NCBI GenBank assembly: GCA_959019945.1
Contig: CAUEQD010000002.1
Span: 62,001 to 126,000, forward strand
Source: an uncultured Collinsella sp.
Lineage (GTDB): Bacteria; Actinomycetota; Coriobacteriia; Coriobacteriales; Coriobacteriaceae
Direction of reading: 5' to 3'
Length of the DNA stretch: 64,000 nucleotides
Shown: positions 42,988 through 50,664 of the stretch, piece by piece
Numbering within the stretch: position 1 is the stretch's first letter
Layout: each line of letters opens with the position of its first letter
Translations under genes and position numbers: made by a program
Notes under the pieces: model-generated
Seen by the model: only the letters and a program-made list of their open reading frames with translations
What the model was told of the DNA's origin: nothing
Database searches by the model: none

Positions 42988-44808
42988 ATGTCCGTTGAGG
43001 TCATGAGGACTGTGATCGAGGCCGCCGAGGGTCGCGTGCCCGTCGACACGCTGTTTACCAATGCGCAGATCGTCGACGTGTATGGCCAGCGTGTGGCGCC
43101 CGGCAGCGTTGCCGTCAAGGACGGTGTGATCGTCGGCGTGCTCTACGATGGTCGCGACGATGCTGCTGGCACCTACGAGGCAACTGAGGTCATCGACTGC
43201 CAGGGTCGCTATCTCGCTCCCGGTTTTATTGACGGGCATCTGCATATCGAGTCTTCGAACATCCGTCCCGCCGAGTATGCTCGCATGGCGGCGACGCGCG
43301 GCACCACCACTGCCATTGCCGACAGCCATGAGATCGCCAATGTTTCCGGTCTGGACGGTCTGCGCTTTATGATCGAGGACGGTCACCGCGCGCCCATCTC
43401 CATCAAGTACATGATGCCCTCGTGCGTGCCCGCACTGCCCGACGAGCAGGCCGGTGCCGTCATTACCGCTGCCGATATGCAGGCGTTTTTTGCCGAATAT
43501 CCGGGTGATGTCTTTGGTCTGGGCGAAATGATGAACCTGCCGGGCGTCTTTATGGCCGATCCCGAGACCTGTGCTCGTATCGACGCTGCCAACCAGACGC
43601 CGTCCAAACAGGTCGACGGTCATGCCCCGCTCGTTGCCGGCAAGGACCTCAACGCCTATGCTGCGGCAGGCATTATCGCCGACCACGAGTCGACGATTCC
43701 CGAGGAGGCGCTCGACAAGCTGTCTCGCGGCATGTACGTGATGCTGCGCGAAGGTACGTGCAGCCATGATCTGGCCAACCTGTCGCCGATGCTGCTGGAG
43801 AATCCCGCGCGCGCCCGCCGCTGCTGCTTTGCGACTGACGACCGCGCCCCTTCTGATGCGCTTGCAGCCGGCATGATCGACAATGCCTGCCGCGTGGCGA
43901 TTGAGGCCGGTATCGACCCCGTGGTCGCTATCTCTATGGCGTCCCTCTCCACGGCCGAGGCGTTTGGCCTGGATCACGGCTGCCGCGACCCGCACGAGCT
44001 CCGCGGTGCGATTGCCCCGGGCAAGCGTGCCGACCTGCTGGTGCTCAATGACCTGACGTTTGCCACGGCTCCGCATCGCGTATATGCCGCCGGTGCTTTG
44101 GTGGCGCAGGACGGCACCTTTGTGGGCGAGATTGCACCCGAGATGGCCGAGGTTGCGGCCCTTGCCGATGAGCTGCGCGCCTCCGTTAAGCTGCCGAAGC
44201 TATCGCTCGACGTGTTCGACTATGCCTTTAAGCCGGGCGAAGCCGTGATTGACGTGGTGCCGGGCAAGGCCATCACGGGCATGGTTCGTCCCGAGACTGA
44301 CGAGGACTTGCGTCGCATTATGCTGATCGAGCGCCACGGCCGCGGCGTGTCGCTGCAAGCCGAGGGCGCCGACGGCGACGGCCCCGCTGGCCTGGGTCTT
44401 GTCGGCAAGCACATCGGTCGTGGCTGGGTGCGCGGCTTTACCATCACGGGTGGCGCCATTGCCTCCACGATCGGCCACGACTCGCACAACGTGTGCGTGG
44501 TGGGCGACAACGCCGCCGATATGATGGCCGCCGTTGAGGCCGTGGGCCAAGGTGGTCACGTGCTGGTGCGCAACGGAGAGGTCGTGGCGCGCATTCCGCT
44601 GGCGCTCGGTGGCCTTATGAGCGAAGGCACGGCCGAGGACGTTGCCGCGCAGCACGACGACTTTATGGTCAAGGCGCGCGCCATGGGTATTGAGTCGCCG
44701 CTCGACCCCATCATGGGCATCATCTTCCTGCCCCTGCCGGTCATCCCGACGCTCCGCATTCGCCCCGAGGGCATGTTCGACGTCACGACCTTCACCTACG
44801 CCGACTAG
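42988..44808 (+). CDS. ade: Adenine deaminase
   Basis: A 606-residue amidohydrolase of the Ade family, longer than adenosine deaminase. It deaminates adenine to hypoxanthine. Metal residues are in FIDGHLHIESS (near 80-90), the glutamate and histidines near AIADSHEIANVSG, and DDRAPSDAL. The C-terminal region with GMVRPETDEDLRR and HDSHNVCVVGDNAADMM is family-specific. AAAGGAGTATGT precedes the ATG. Hypoxanthine made here could enter the purine-degradation route suggested by dpaL, ygeY, ygeW and hydA, although the genes are 20 kb apart. Confidence 0.95.
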   Translation: MSVEVMRTVIEAAEGRVPVDTLFTNAQIVDVYGQRVAPGSVAVKDGVIVGVLYDGRDDAAGTYEATEVIDCQGRYLAPGFIDGHLHIESSNIRPAEYARMAATRGTTTAIADSHEIANVSGLDGLRFMIEDGHRAPISIKYMMPSCVPALPDEQAGAVITAADMQAFFAEYPGDVFGLGEMMNLPGVFMADPETCARIDAANQTPSKQVDGHAPLVAGKDLNAYAAAGIIADHESTIPEEALDKLSRGMYVMLREGTCSHDLANLSPMLLENPARARRCCFATDDRAPSDALAAGMIDNACRVAIEAGIDPVVAISMASLSTAEAFGLDHGCRDPHELRGAIAPGKRADLLVLNDLTFATAPHRVYAAGALVAQDGTFVGEIAPEMAEVAALADELRASVKLPKLSLDVFDYAFKPGEAVIDVVPGKAITGMVRPETDEDLRRIMLIERHGRGVSLQAEGADGDGPAGLGLVGKHIGRGWVRGFTITGGAIASTIGHDSHNVCVVGDNAADMMAAVEAVGQGGHVLVRNGEVVARIPLALGGLMSEGTAEDVAAQHDDFMVKARAMGIESPLDPIMGIIFLPLPVIPTLRIRPEGMFDVTTFTYAD

Positions 44809-44814
44809 TCATCG

Positions 44815-44848
44815 GGGACGTTCTTAAACGACTGGCCGTTGGGGTGGC
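44815..44848 (+). repeat. Intergenic repeat, left copy
   Basis: It contains GGGGACGTTCTTAAACGACT and then CCGTTGGGG. An imperfect inverted copy lies at 45873-45905 on the other side of the HAD gene. Confidence 0.45.
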
Positions 44849-44939
44849 GTGTCGCCTGGCGCCGCGACCGTAGGACCTCTGGCATGTGTGAGCTATTTGC
44901 CAGGTCCTTGTAACGTTTACGCCCGCGGAGTCTTATTTG

Positions 44940-45001
44940 AGCTCCCTTTGGGTACGTTGGAATCGGATACACGTTCGATTCCAACAAGCCCGAAGGGAGC
45001 T
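44940..45001 (+). promoter_or_regulatory. Long hairpin covering the ribosome site of the HAD gene
   Basis: The outer arms AGCTCCCTTTGGG (44940-44952) and CCCGAAGGGAGCT (44989-45001) pair fully with one G-U. Inner arms GTTGGAATCG and CGATTCCAAC (44956-44965, 44976-44985) add ten pairs. The AAGGGAG that should serve ATG 45007 lies in the 3' arm, so the folded form would block translation. A short TTTTCT follows, so termination is the other reading. Confidence 0.6.
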
Positions 45002-45006
45002 TTTCT

Positions 45007-45801
45007 ATGTTTAAACTGATTGCATCCGATATGGACGGCACGCTGCTTGACGAAAACGGCCAGGTGCCTCCCGAGACCTACGAACTGATTTTGGCGCTAC
45101 GCGAGCATGGCGTGCACTTTGCCGCATCGTCAGGTCGTCGCTACGATCGCCTGTGCGAGTTCTTTGCGCCCGTTCGCGACAAGATGGACTTTGTCGCCGC
45201 TAACGGCGCCCAGGTCTACGCCGACGGCAAGATGGTAGACCGCGAGGTGTATTCGCACCTGGCGATTCGAAAGCTCGCTCAGGCCGTCGCGACGTTTCCC
45301 AATCTGCATCTTGCACTTTTTGACCGAACCAAGTCCTTCTTGCTCGATGACGAGTGCAAGTTCGTGCGTGAGGTCGATAAGGACCTTCCCAATGCCGAGC
45401 GCATTTGGGAGCTGCCCGATCCCAGCGTAAATATCATCAAGGCGAGTATCTTTTGCGATGACGGTGCCGTTATGGACAGCGCTTACGTACTACAGCGCGA
45501 ACTCGGTCAGCTCTTTACTTTTGCGCCTTCGGGCAACGCGTGGATCGATGCCATGCAGCCCGGCGTATCGAAGGCCTCGGGCATCGCGCAGCTCGCGGAG
45601 CATTACGACGCTGGACGCGACGAGGTCATGGCGTTTGGCGACTCGATGAACGACTACGAGATCATTCGCTTTGTCGGCACGGGCTGCGCGATGGAAAACG
45701 CGCGTCCCGCGCTCAAGGCGGTGGCCGATCGCGTGGTGGGTTGTAACTGCGACCACGCCGTCCAGCAGGAGCTCCGTCGCGTGCTGGAGAGTCTCGCTTA
45801 A
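45007..45801 (+). CDS. HAD-family (Cof-type) phosphatase
   Basis: A 264-residue hydrolase with DMDGTLLDE (8-16) carrying the nucleophile aspartate, SSGRRYDRL near 41, a lysine near 189 (PGVSKASGI) and the metal-binding GDSMNDYEI near 211. The C2 cap between about 80 and 180 marks the Cof group, which acts on sugar phosphates, nucleotides or cofactor phosphates. The substrate cannot be read from sequence. A strong hairpin covers its ribosome site. It is flanked by inverted intergenic repeats. Confidence 0.87.
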   Translation: MFKLIASDMDGTLLDENGQVPPETYELILALREHGVHFAASSGRRYDRLCEFFAPVRDKMDFVAANGAQVYADGKMVDREVYSHLAIRKLAQAVATFPNLHLALFDRTKSFLLDDECKFVREVDKDLPNAERIWELPDPSVNIIKASIFCDDGAVMDSAYVLQRELGQLFTFAPSGNAWIDAMQPGVSKASGIAQLAEHYDAGRDEVMAFGDSMNDYEIIRFVGTGCAMENARPALKAVADRVVGCNCDHAVQQELRRVLESLA

Positions 45802-45872
45802 TCCGGCAGATGGGGACGTTTCTTTTCTGCCGGCAGTGGGGGACAGTTCTTGCAGTTTTTTCGCGAAGAGTG

Positions 45873-45905
45873 TCCCCAACGACTGTCATTCAAGAACGTC
45901 CTCAG
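45873..45905 (-). repeat. Intergenic repeat, right copy
   Basis: It reads TCCCCAACGACTGTCATTC then AAGAACGTCC, the reverse-complement style of 44815-44848 with several changes. A related GGGGACAGTTCTTG lies at 45839-45852. Confidence 0.4.
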
Positions 45906-45919
45906 TGACTGGCCAATGA

Positions 45920-46762
45920 CTAGGCGAGAGCGGCCATGATGGTGCGGGCGACGCCGTCGTGGTCGTTGTCATATTCGGTGATGGCATCGGCGGCCTCGCG
46001 GTCCTCGGGCTCGGCGTTGATCATGGCCATGCCGTGGCCCGCTGCCTGCAGCATGGGGATGTCGTTGATGTTGTCGCCGAACGCCCAGGCGTCGGCGAGA
46101 CGCTCGCCCAGGTGCTCGCAGAGCCACGTGAGGGCCGTTCCCTTGGTGGCGCCCTCGCCCATGACCTCGATATTCATGGCGTACGAACGCGTGACCTCAA
46201 TGCCTCCGAGCGTGTCGAGCTCCGCCGCGATGGCGTCGCGATCAGCCGGGTCGTGCCAGTACATGGCGATGCGCTCGAGCGTCTCGACCTCGTCGATCTT
46301 GCTGTCGATATCCATGTCGATCGGTGTTCGTGTGCGCTTGAGCGAAGCCGCGATGTGGGGGTCGCCGCCGCAGAATTCGTCCAGGCGCGTGTAGAGCGAG
46401 CGGGGGAGGAAGCACTGCCCATCCGCGAAGATATCGAAGGTCACATCGTGGCCGGCGGCGATGCGATGGATGCGATGGGCAATGCCGCAATCGAGCGGAC
46501 GGCTCAAGATGCACGTGGCGCGCGAGGCGTCGGTGGGCACATCGTCGTCGAGCTGCCAGACGCTGGCGCCATTGGCGCAGACGGCATAGTGCACGGCGGG
46601 ATGGGCGAGGATGGGCTCAAAGATGCCTGACAGCGGACGTCCCGTGCAGGGCACAAATTCAATCCCGCGTTGAGCGAGCTCGTCGAGCATCGCCCAGGTG
46701 GCATCGCTCATCTGCTTATCGCTCGTCAACAGCGTTCCATCCATATCGGAAAACACAATCAT
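45920..46762 (-). CDS. HAD-family (Cof-type) phosphatase, second
   Basis: A 280-residue HAD hydrolase, convergent with the first. It has SDMDGTLLTSDK (5-16), PCTGRPLSG near 38, KGTALTWL with the motif III lysine near 207, and GDNINDIPML near 230. The C2 cap lies between. It is only distantly similar to the other copy, so they are not a recent duplication. The substrate is unknown. Confidence 0.87.
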   Translation of the reverse strand: MIVFSDMDGTLLTSDKQMSDATWAMLDELAQRGIEFVPCTGRPLSGIFEPILAHPAVHYAVCANGASVWQLDDDVPTDASRATCILSRPLDCGIAHRIHRIAAGHDVTFDIFADGQCFLPRSLYTRLDEFCGGDPHIAASLKRTRTPIDMDIDSKIDEVETLERIAMYWHDPADRDAIAAELDTLGGIEVTRSYAMNIEVMGEGATKGTALTWLCEHLGERLADAWAFGDNINDIPMLQAAGHGMAMINAEPEDREAADAITEYDNDHDGVARTIMAALA

Positions 46763-46787
46763 TTGATGCAGCCCTTTCTGCTGGCAT

Positions 46788-46825
46788 AAAAAGCGTGGCC
46801 GAGGGCGGTGATTCCCTGGCCACGC
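46788..46825 (-). terminator. Terminator after citrate synthase
   Basis: GCGTGGCC (46793-46800) and GGCCACGC (46818-46825) pair; on the minus strand five T follow. Confidence 0.8.
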
Positions 46826-46849
46826 TCGAGTTCTATAACGGTCCGCGTC

Positions 46850-48268
46850 CTAGCGGTCGGCGAGCGGCTTGTACTCAAGCGGCTCGATAACCGGGCGATA
46901 AGCCGGGCGAATAATGCGGTGCGCGCAGAAGAGCTCTTCCATGCGGTGTGCCGACCAGCCGGCCATGCGGGCGACGGCGAATAGCGGCGTAAAAAGCGTC
47001 TCGGGTACGCCGAGCATCTTGTAGATAAAGCCTGTGTACAGGTCGATGTTGGCGCAGATGGGCTTAGTCATGCCGTGGTCGCGCATCACCTGCGGTGCCA
47101 GGCGCTCAATGCGCTCGATGAGCGCGAACTCCTCGCCCAAGTCCTTCTTGGCGGCAAGCGTGCGCGCGTAACGGCGGCACACCTCGGCGCGCGGGTCGCT
47201 GAGCGTATAGACGGCGTGGCCCATACCGTAGATGAGGCCCGTGCCGTCGAAAGCCTGCTTGTCGAGGATCTTGCCCAGGTAGGCCGCGACCTCGTCCTCG
47301 TCCTCCCAGTTGGAGACATGCGCGCGGATGTCCTCGTGCATAGACACGACCTTGGCATTGGCGCCGCCGTGGCGCGGGCCCTTGAGCGAGCCGATAGCCG
47401 CGGCGTAGGCGGAATACGGGTCGGTGGCCGATGAGGACAGCACGCGGCAGGCGAACGTGGAGTTGTTGCCGCCGCCGTGCTCGGCATGCAGCATGAGCAT
47501 CACGTCGAGCAGCATGGCTTCGTCGCGGGTGAACGCCATGCCACCGCGCAAGACCTGTAGGATGGTCTCGGCGGTGGAGAGACCGGGCGTGGGGTGCGGC
47601 ACGTGAACCTCGGAGCCGCGAAGCTTGGCGACCGAGGCCATGTGTGCGAAGGCGGCGATGCGCGGGAGACGTGCGAGCATGGAAATGGCGACGTCGATTT
47701 CATGCTCGGGCGTGATCACGTCGGGCTCGGCGTCGAAGGCGTAGAGCAGCAGTACGGCGCGCTGAAGCACATTCATGATGCTCGACGACACCGTGGTCAT
47801 GGGGAACTCTTTGACGTACTCATCGCTCAGGTGCCTAAAAGCGCCCAGACGTCCGCAAAAACCGTCGAGCTCCTCTTTGTTGGGCAGCGAGCCCGTGATG
47901 AGCAGGTAGGCGACCTCTTCGTAGCCATAGCGATTCTCGGCCTGGGCGTTGTTGACCAGGTCCTCGATGCTGTAGCCGCGCAGCGTAAGCTTGCCCTGGT
48001 CGGGCACGACTTTGCCGCCGACCTTGTTGTAGCCGTGCACGTCCGAGATGCGGGTAAGGCCCGCGACCACGCCCGAGCCATCGGCATTGCGCAGGCCGCG
48101 CTTGACGTTATGCTCTACGAACAGGCCCTCGTCGTACGGGGCGGTCGGCAGGCCGTGGTAGAGGTTTTCGCTTTCGGGCGAAATCTGACGGCTCGCCTCG
48201 TAATCCAGAACCAGGCGGCTCAGGTGATCGTCGAAGCGGTAGTAGATTTTCTTGGCGTCGTAGGCCAT
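46850..48268 (-). CDS. Citrate synthase
   Basis: A 472-residue enzyme that joins acetyl-CoA and oxaloacetate. The catalytic residues fit the histidine in LHAEHGGGNNS (near 264), the histidine of YGMGHAVYTLSDPR (near 342) and the aspartate of ANIDLYTG (near 410). It is longer than the 370-residue type II form because of an N-terminal extension of about 60 residues. GAGAGGAG precedes ATG 48268. In an anaerobe it probably supplies 2-oxoglutarate for glutamate. An ACT-domain gene lies just upstream on the same strand. Confidence 0.93.
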   Translation of the reverse strand: MAYDAKKIYYRFDDHLSRLVLDYEASRQISPESENLYHGLPTAPYDEGLFVEHNVKRGLRNADGSGVVAGLTRISDVHGYNKVGGKVVPDQGKLTLRGYSIEDLVNNAQAENRYGYEEVAYLLITGSLPNKEELDGFCGRLGAFRHLSDEYVKEFPMTTVSSSIMNVLQRAVLLLYAFDAEPDVITPEHEIDVAISMLARLPRIAAFAHMASVAKLRGSEVHVPHPTPGLSTAETILQVLRGGMAFTRDEAMLLDVMLMLHAEHGGGNNSTFACRVLSSSATDPYSAYAAAIGSLKGPRHGGANAKVVSMHEDIRAHVSNWEDEDEVAAYLGKILDKQAFDGTGLIYGMGHAVYTLSDPRAEVCRRYARTLAAKKDLGEEFALIERIERLAPQVMRDHGMTKPICANIDLYTGFIYKMLGVPETLFTPLFAVARMAGWSAHRMEELFCAHRIIRPAYRPVIEPLEYKPLADR

Positions 48269-48345
48269 GCGCGCTCCTCTCCGGTCCGCTTTGGGGCCGC
48301 GCGCTTGGACGATATGACGTCAAGCTGCCCCGAGCGGCTTGTTCG

Positions 48346-48633
48346 CTACAGGCGGTACATAAAGTTAAAGACGTCCTCGCGCTGGATGGACACGTTGACG
48401 CCCGAAAGCTCGCCGGCCTCGGCCAGGGCCTTCTGCAGCTCGGCGAAGTCGAGCTTGGACTCGGCGGTGTCGGCCAGCATGGTCATGGTAAAGATGTCCT
48501 CGATAATGGACTGCGTAATGTCGCGGATGTCGACGTTGGCCTCGCCCAGAACACGGGTGACGCCGGCGACGATACCGGGGCGGTTCTTGCCAAGGACGGT
48601 GATGACGATACGGGAGGACGAGATCTCGGCCAT
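48346..48633 (-). CDS. ACT-domain protein (UPF0237 family)
   Basis: A 95-residue protein that is one ACT domain plus a short tail: IVITVLGKNRPGIVAGVTRVLGEANVDI, then MLADTA. ACT domains bind amino acids or similar small ligands. Family members often pair with a PFL-like gene, which is absent here. AAAGGG precedes the ATG. It is 77 bases upstream of citrate synthase and may be co-transcribed with it, which might link an amino-acid signal to citrate formation. Confidence 0.88.
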   Translation of the reverse strand: MAEISSSRIVITVLGKNRPGIVAGVTRVLGEANVDIRDITQSIIEDIFTMTMLADTAESKLDFAELQKALAEAGELSGVNVSIQREDVFNFMYRL

Positions 48634-49029
48634 GGGAAACCCTTTCGCGTGATTGCGGCGCGCGCGGGGCGCTCCGCTACGGTACAGTGTTCATCATTGT
48701 ACCTGTCTGGCGCAAAAAAGGCGCGCTCGCTGCGGCGTTACATGCCTGCAACATGAGCGTAAGGGGGAAGGCCGTACGGGGAAGAGCCGTCTGGCGCGTG
48801 TCCGGCTCGTGTTGGGTTGATTTCCGATCTCAGCCGAACACATTGAGCGGACAGGCCGTTCCCGCAGTCAGCCGAACGCCTCCGACGGCTGATTCCGAAC
48901 TGGAAGCGGAGGGCATCCCCGCCCTTCGGTAGGGGATACCGCTCCGCGGCGCATGCCGCGGGCGGCGCCCCTATCGGACCACCGTGACCTCAGTTGGGAT
49001 GGGCCCAGCACTGCCGCGTACTCGGTGAG
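48634..49029. other. Gene-free stretch at the island edge
   Basis: No gene or tRNA was recognised here. It holds two direct CAGCCGAAC copies (about 48832 and 48869) and a hairpin with AGCGG/CCGCT and ATCCCC/GGGGAT arms (48905-48943). It could mark the junction between the core genes and the integrase remnant. Confidence 0.4.
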
Positions 49030-49755
49030 CTAGAGCCAACTGTTCGTCTTCACGTCGCGTATGGCGATATTTCGGTCGTCCGGCTCGGTGATGCCGTAGC
49101 CGAACGCCTGGAGCGTCTCGATGGACTCCTGGATCCTCTGTTGGAACATGGGACCCGGATCGACCCTCGGCCCGAGGTGCCCGCGCCAAAGGCACGGCGT
49201 GGCGCGCAGCATGTTATGGATTTTGGAGATGGGCTCGATGTCGGCGTAGACGTTGAGCGTCGCCATGGCGTCCTTGTGGCCGAGGATCGATTGGAGCGCC
49301 TTGATATCGCCGCCTTGGCGGATCCACTGCGTTGCGAACGTGTGGCAAAGGCCGTGGAACGTGATCAGCTCGTCGTTGGTGCCCATGAGGCCGTTGGTCT
49401 CCGAGAACGTCTTGAACGCCCTGCGGATATAGCTTGTCGTCGCGAAGGTCGCGCCCGGCTCCGACAGGATGTAGCAGTCCCCGATCTCGACCGCCCCGGT
49501 AAGGCCGCGCAAGCGCAGCTTTCCGCAGTCGATCTCGTGGGTCTCCTTCAGGAAGGGGAGTAGGCCGACCGGGTCGATGGGGATACCCCTGGCGTCATGG
49601 GTCTTGGTGTCCTTGATAAACGAACCCATTCCCTTCGCGTACGCCACCGAGTGTCTGATCGAGATCAGGCCCGTCTCGAAATCCACATCGCACCACCGAA
49701 GGCCGCAGACCTCGCCGATTCGCATCCCCGTGTGCAGGGCGAGTACGACCGCCCT
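49030..49755 (-). pseudogene. Decayed tyrosine integrase (C-terminal part)
   Basis: About 240 residues of a phage-type integrase catalytic domain: ALHTGMRIGEVCGLRWCDVD holds the first arginine, FHGLCHTFATQ should be H-x-x-R but has Cys for Arg, then ILGHKDAMATLNVYADI with the histidine and tyrosine. The N-terminal arm and core-binding domains are missing; upstream in the same frame one stop codon separates it from the XRE gene. Loss of the second catalytic arginine and the N-terminus means it is almost certainly inactive. It indicates past integration of a mobile element. Confidence 0.75.
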
Positions 49756-50007
49756 CTAATCCTCGGCGGACCAATCGAGTCCGAACTCCTTTCGGGCATC
49801 CTCTTCGCTCATGACTTCGAGAAGGTCTCCGGGTTGGCAACGAAGGGCGAGGCATAGCTGCTCGAGTGTGTTGAAGCGAATGCCGCGAATATGCCCTTTT
49901 TTAATACGGGACAGGTTCACGGGCGTGGTTCCAATCCTTTCGGCAAGTTCGTTCGAGGAAATCTTTCGCTCGGCCATGATCTTGTCGAGGCGAACAATTA
50001 CGGGCAT
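49756..50007 (-). CDS. XRE-family (YozG-like) transcriptional regulator
   Basis: An 83-residue helix-turn-helix protein: LDKIMAERKISSNELAERIG, TPVNLSRIKKGHIRGIRFNTLEQLCLAL, then CQPGDLLEV. This short form normally accompanies DUF2975 membrane proteins, as it does here 9 bases downstream of one. AAGGAAACGCC precedes the ATG. It probably represses its own operon and perhaps the divergent ABC genes, through the palindrome at 50568-50584. Confidence 0.9.
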   Translation of the reverse strand: MPVIVRLDKIMAERKISSNELAERIGTTPVNLSRIKKGHIRGIRFNTLEQLCLALRCQPGDLLEVMSEEDARKEFGLDWSAED

Positions 50008-50016
50008 GGCGTTTCC

Positions 50017-50529
50017 TTACGCAATCTCGTCGGAGTCGAGGTACAGCTCTCGGGCGTACAAGAAGAGCTGGGAAAGCATGAACAGGACGATGCCGAGAAC
50101 CAGAGAGGTCCAATCGAATGATGAAGCGATCTCTTGGGCGCCGACGGCCCCCTCGCCGCCAAACATCGAAACGGAGGTTTTGAGTGAGCCGGCGTAGAGG
50201 CTGGTGGCAGCTTGAACAACGAAGAGAATGCCGAGCACCTTCAAGCATGTCGCAGACCCTTTCTTGAAGGGGTCTCCGCTCTTGATCGTCCACACGAGAA
50301 CGGCGCTGAGGATGGTCGTAGCGATACCGATGACGGCAGGGACCAATGTCGAGATCGCAAGGGCTGGATACGCGGGGGAGTCTGCAATTACAGGGTTGTC
50401 GAGCACTTCGATTGCTGGCTTTAAGGAGAACGCCACTTGTGCGATGGCGGTGGCGCAAAGGGTCGCAGAGGCTATCGCACATGCGATGCGGAAGGAATGA
50501 AGCCGGGGAGTGCGATTGTCGGAACTCAT
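50017..50529 (-). CDS. DUF2975-family membrane protein
   Basis: A 170-residue protein with four predicted membrane helices (about 12-32, 55-80, 95-112 and 140-160). It fits the DUF2975 pattern with a partner HTH gene next in the operon. Function is unknown; the pairing suggests a membrane sensor or target of the regulator. GGAGGTTATT precedes ATG 50529. Confidence 0.78.
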   Translation of the reverse strand: MSSDNRTPRLHSFRIACAIASATLCATAIAQVAFSLKPAIEVLDNPVIADSPAYPALAISTLVPAVIGIATTILSAVLVWTIKSGDPFKKGSATCLKVLGILFVVQAATSLYAGSLKTSVSMFGGEGAVGAQEIASSFDWTSLVLGIVLFMLSQLFLYARELYLDSDEIA

Positions 50530-50567
50530 AATAACCTCCGAAGAATTTAAAAAACTCAGGTTACTTT

Positions 50568-50584
50568 TTAACAGTTTATGTTAA
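50568..50584. promoter_or_regulatory. Palindrome between divergent DUF2975 and ABC genes
   Basis: TTAACA-GTTTA-TGTTAA is a perfect 6-base inverted repeat in an AT-rich stretch, a plausible operator for the XRE regulator. Confidence 0.45.
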
Positions 50585-50608
50585 ATTGACTTTGCCGGCA
50601 AGTAATAA

Positions 50609-50631
50609 GGGCCGAGCATTTTGTTCGGCCC
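50609..50631 (+). promoter_or_regulatory. Hairpin in the ABC permease leader
   Basis: GGGCCGA (50609-50615) pairs with TCGGCCC (50625-50631), just upstream of the permease start. Only a weak pyrimidine run follows; attenuation is possible. Confidence 0.4.
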
Positions 50632-50664
50632 CTCTGTTCCGACTGGATGAGGTTAAGGTTGGCG

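Noticed and set aside
48905..48943. tRNA or attachment site next to the integrase remnant
   Set aside because: The hairpin lacks a T-loop, acceptor stem and cloverleaf; the CAGCCGAAC repeats are too short to call att sites.
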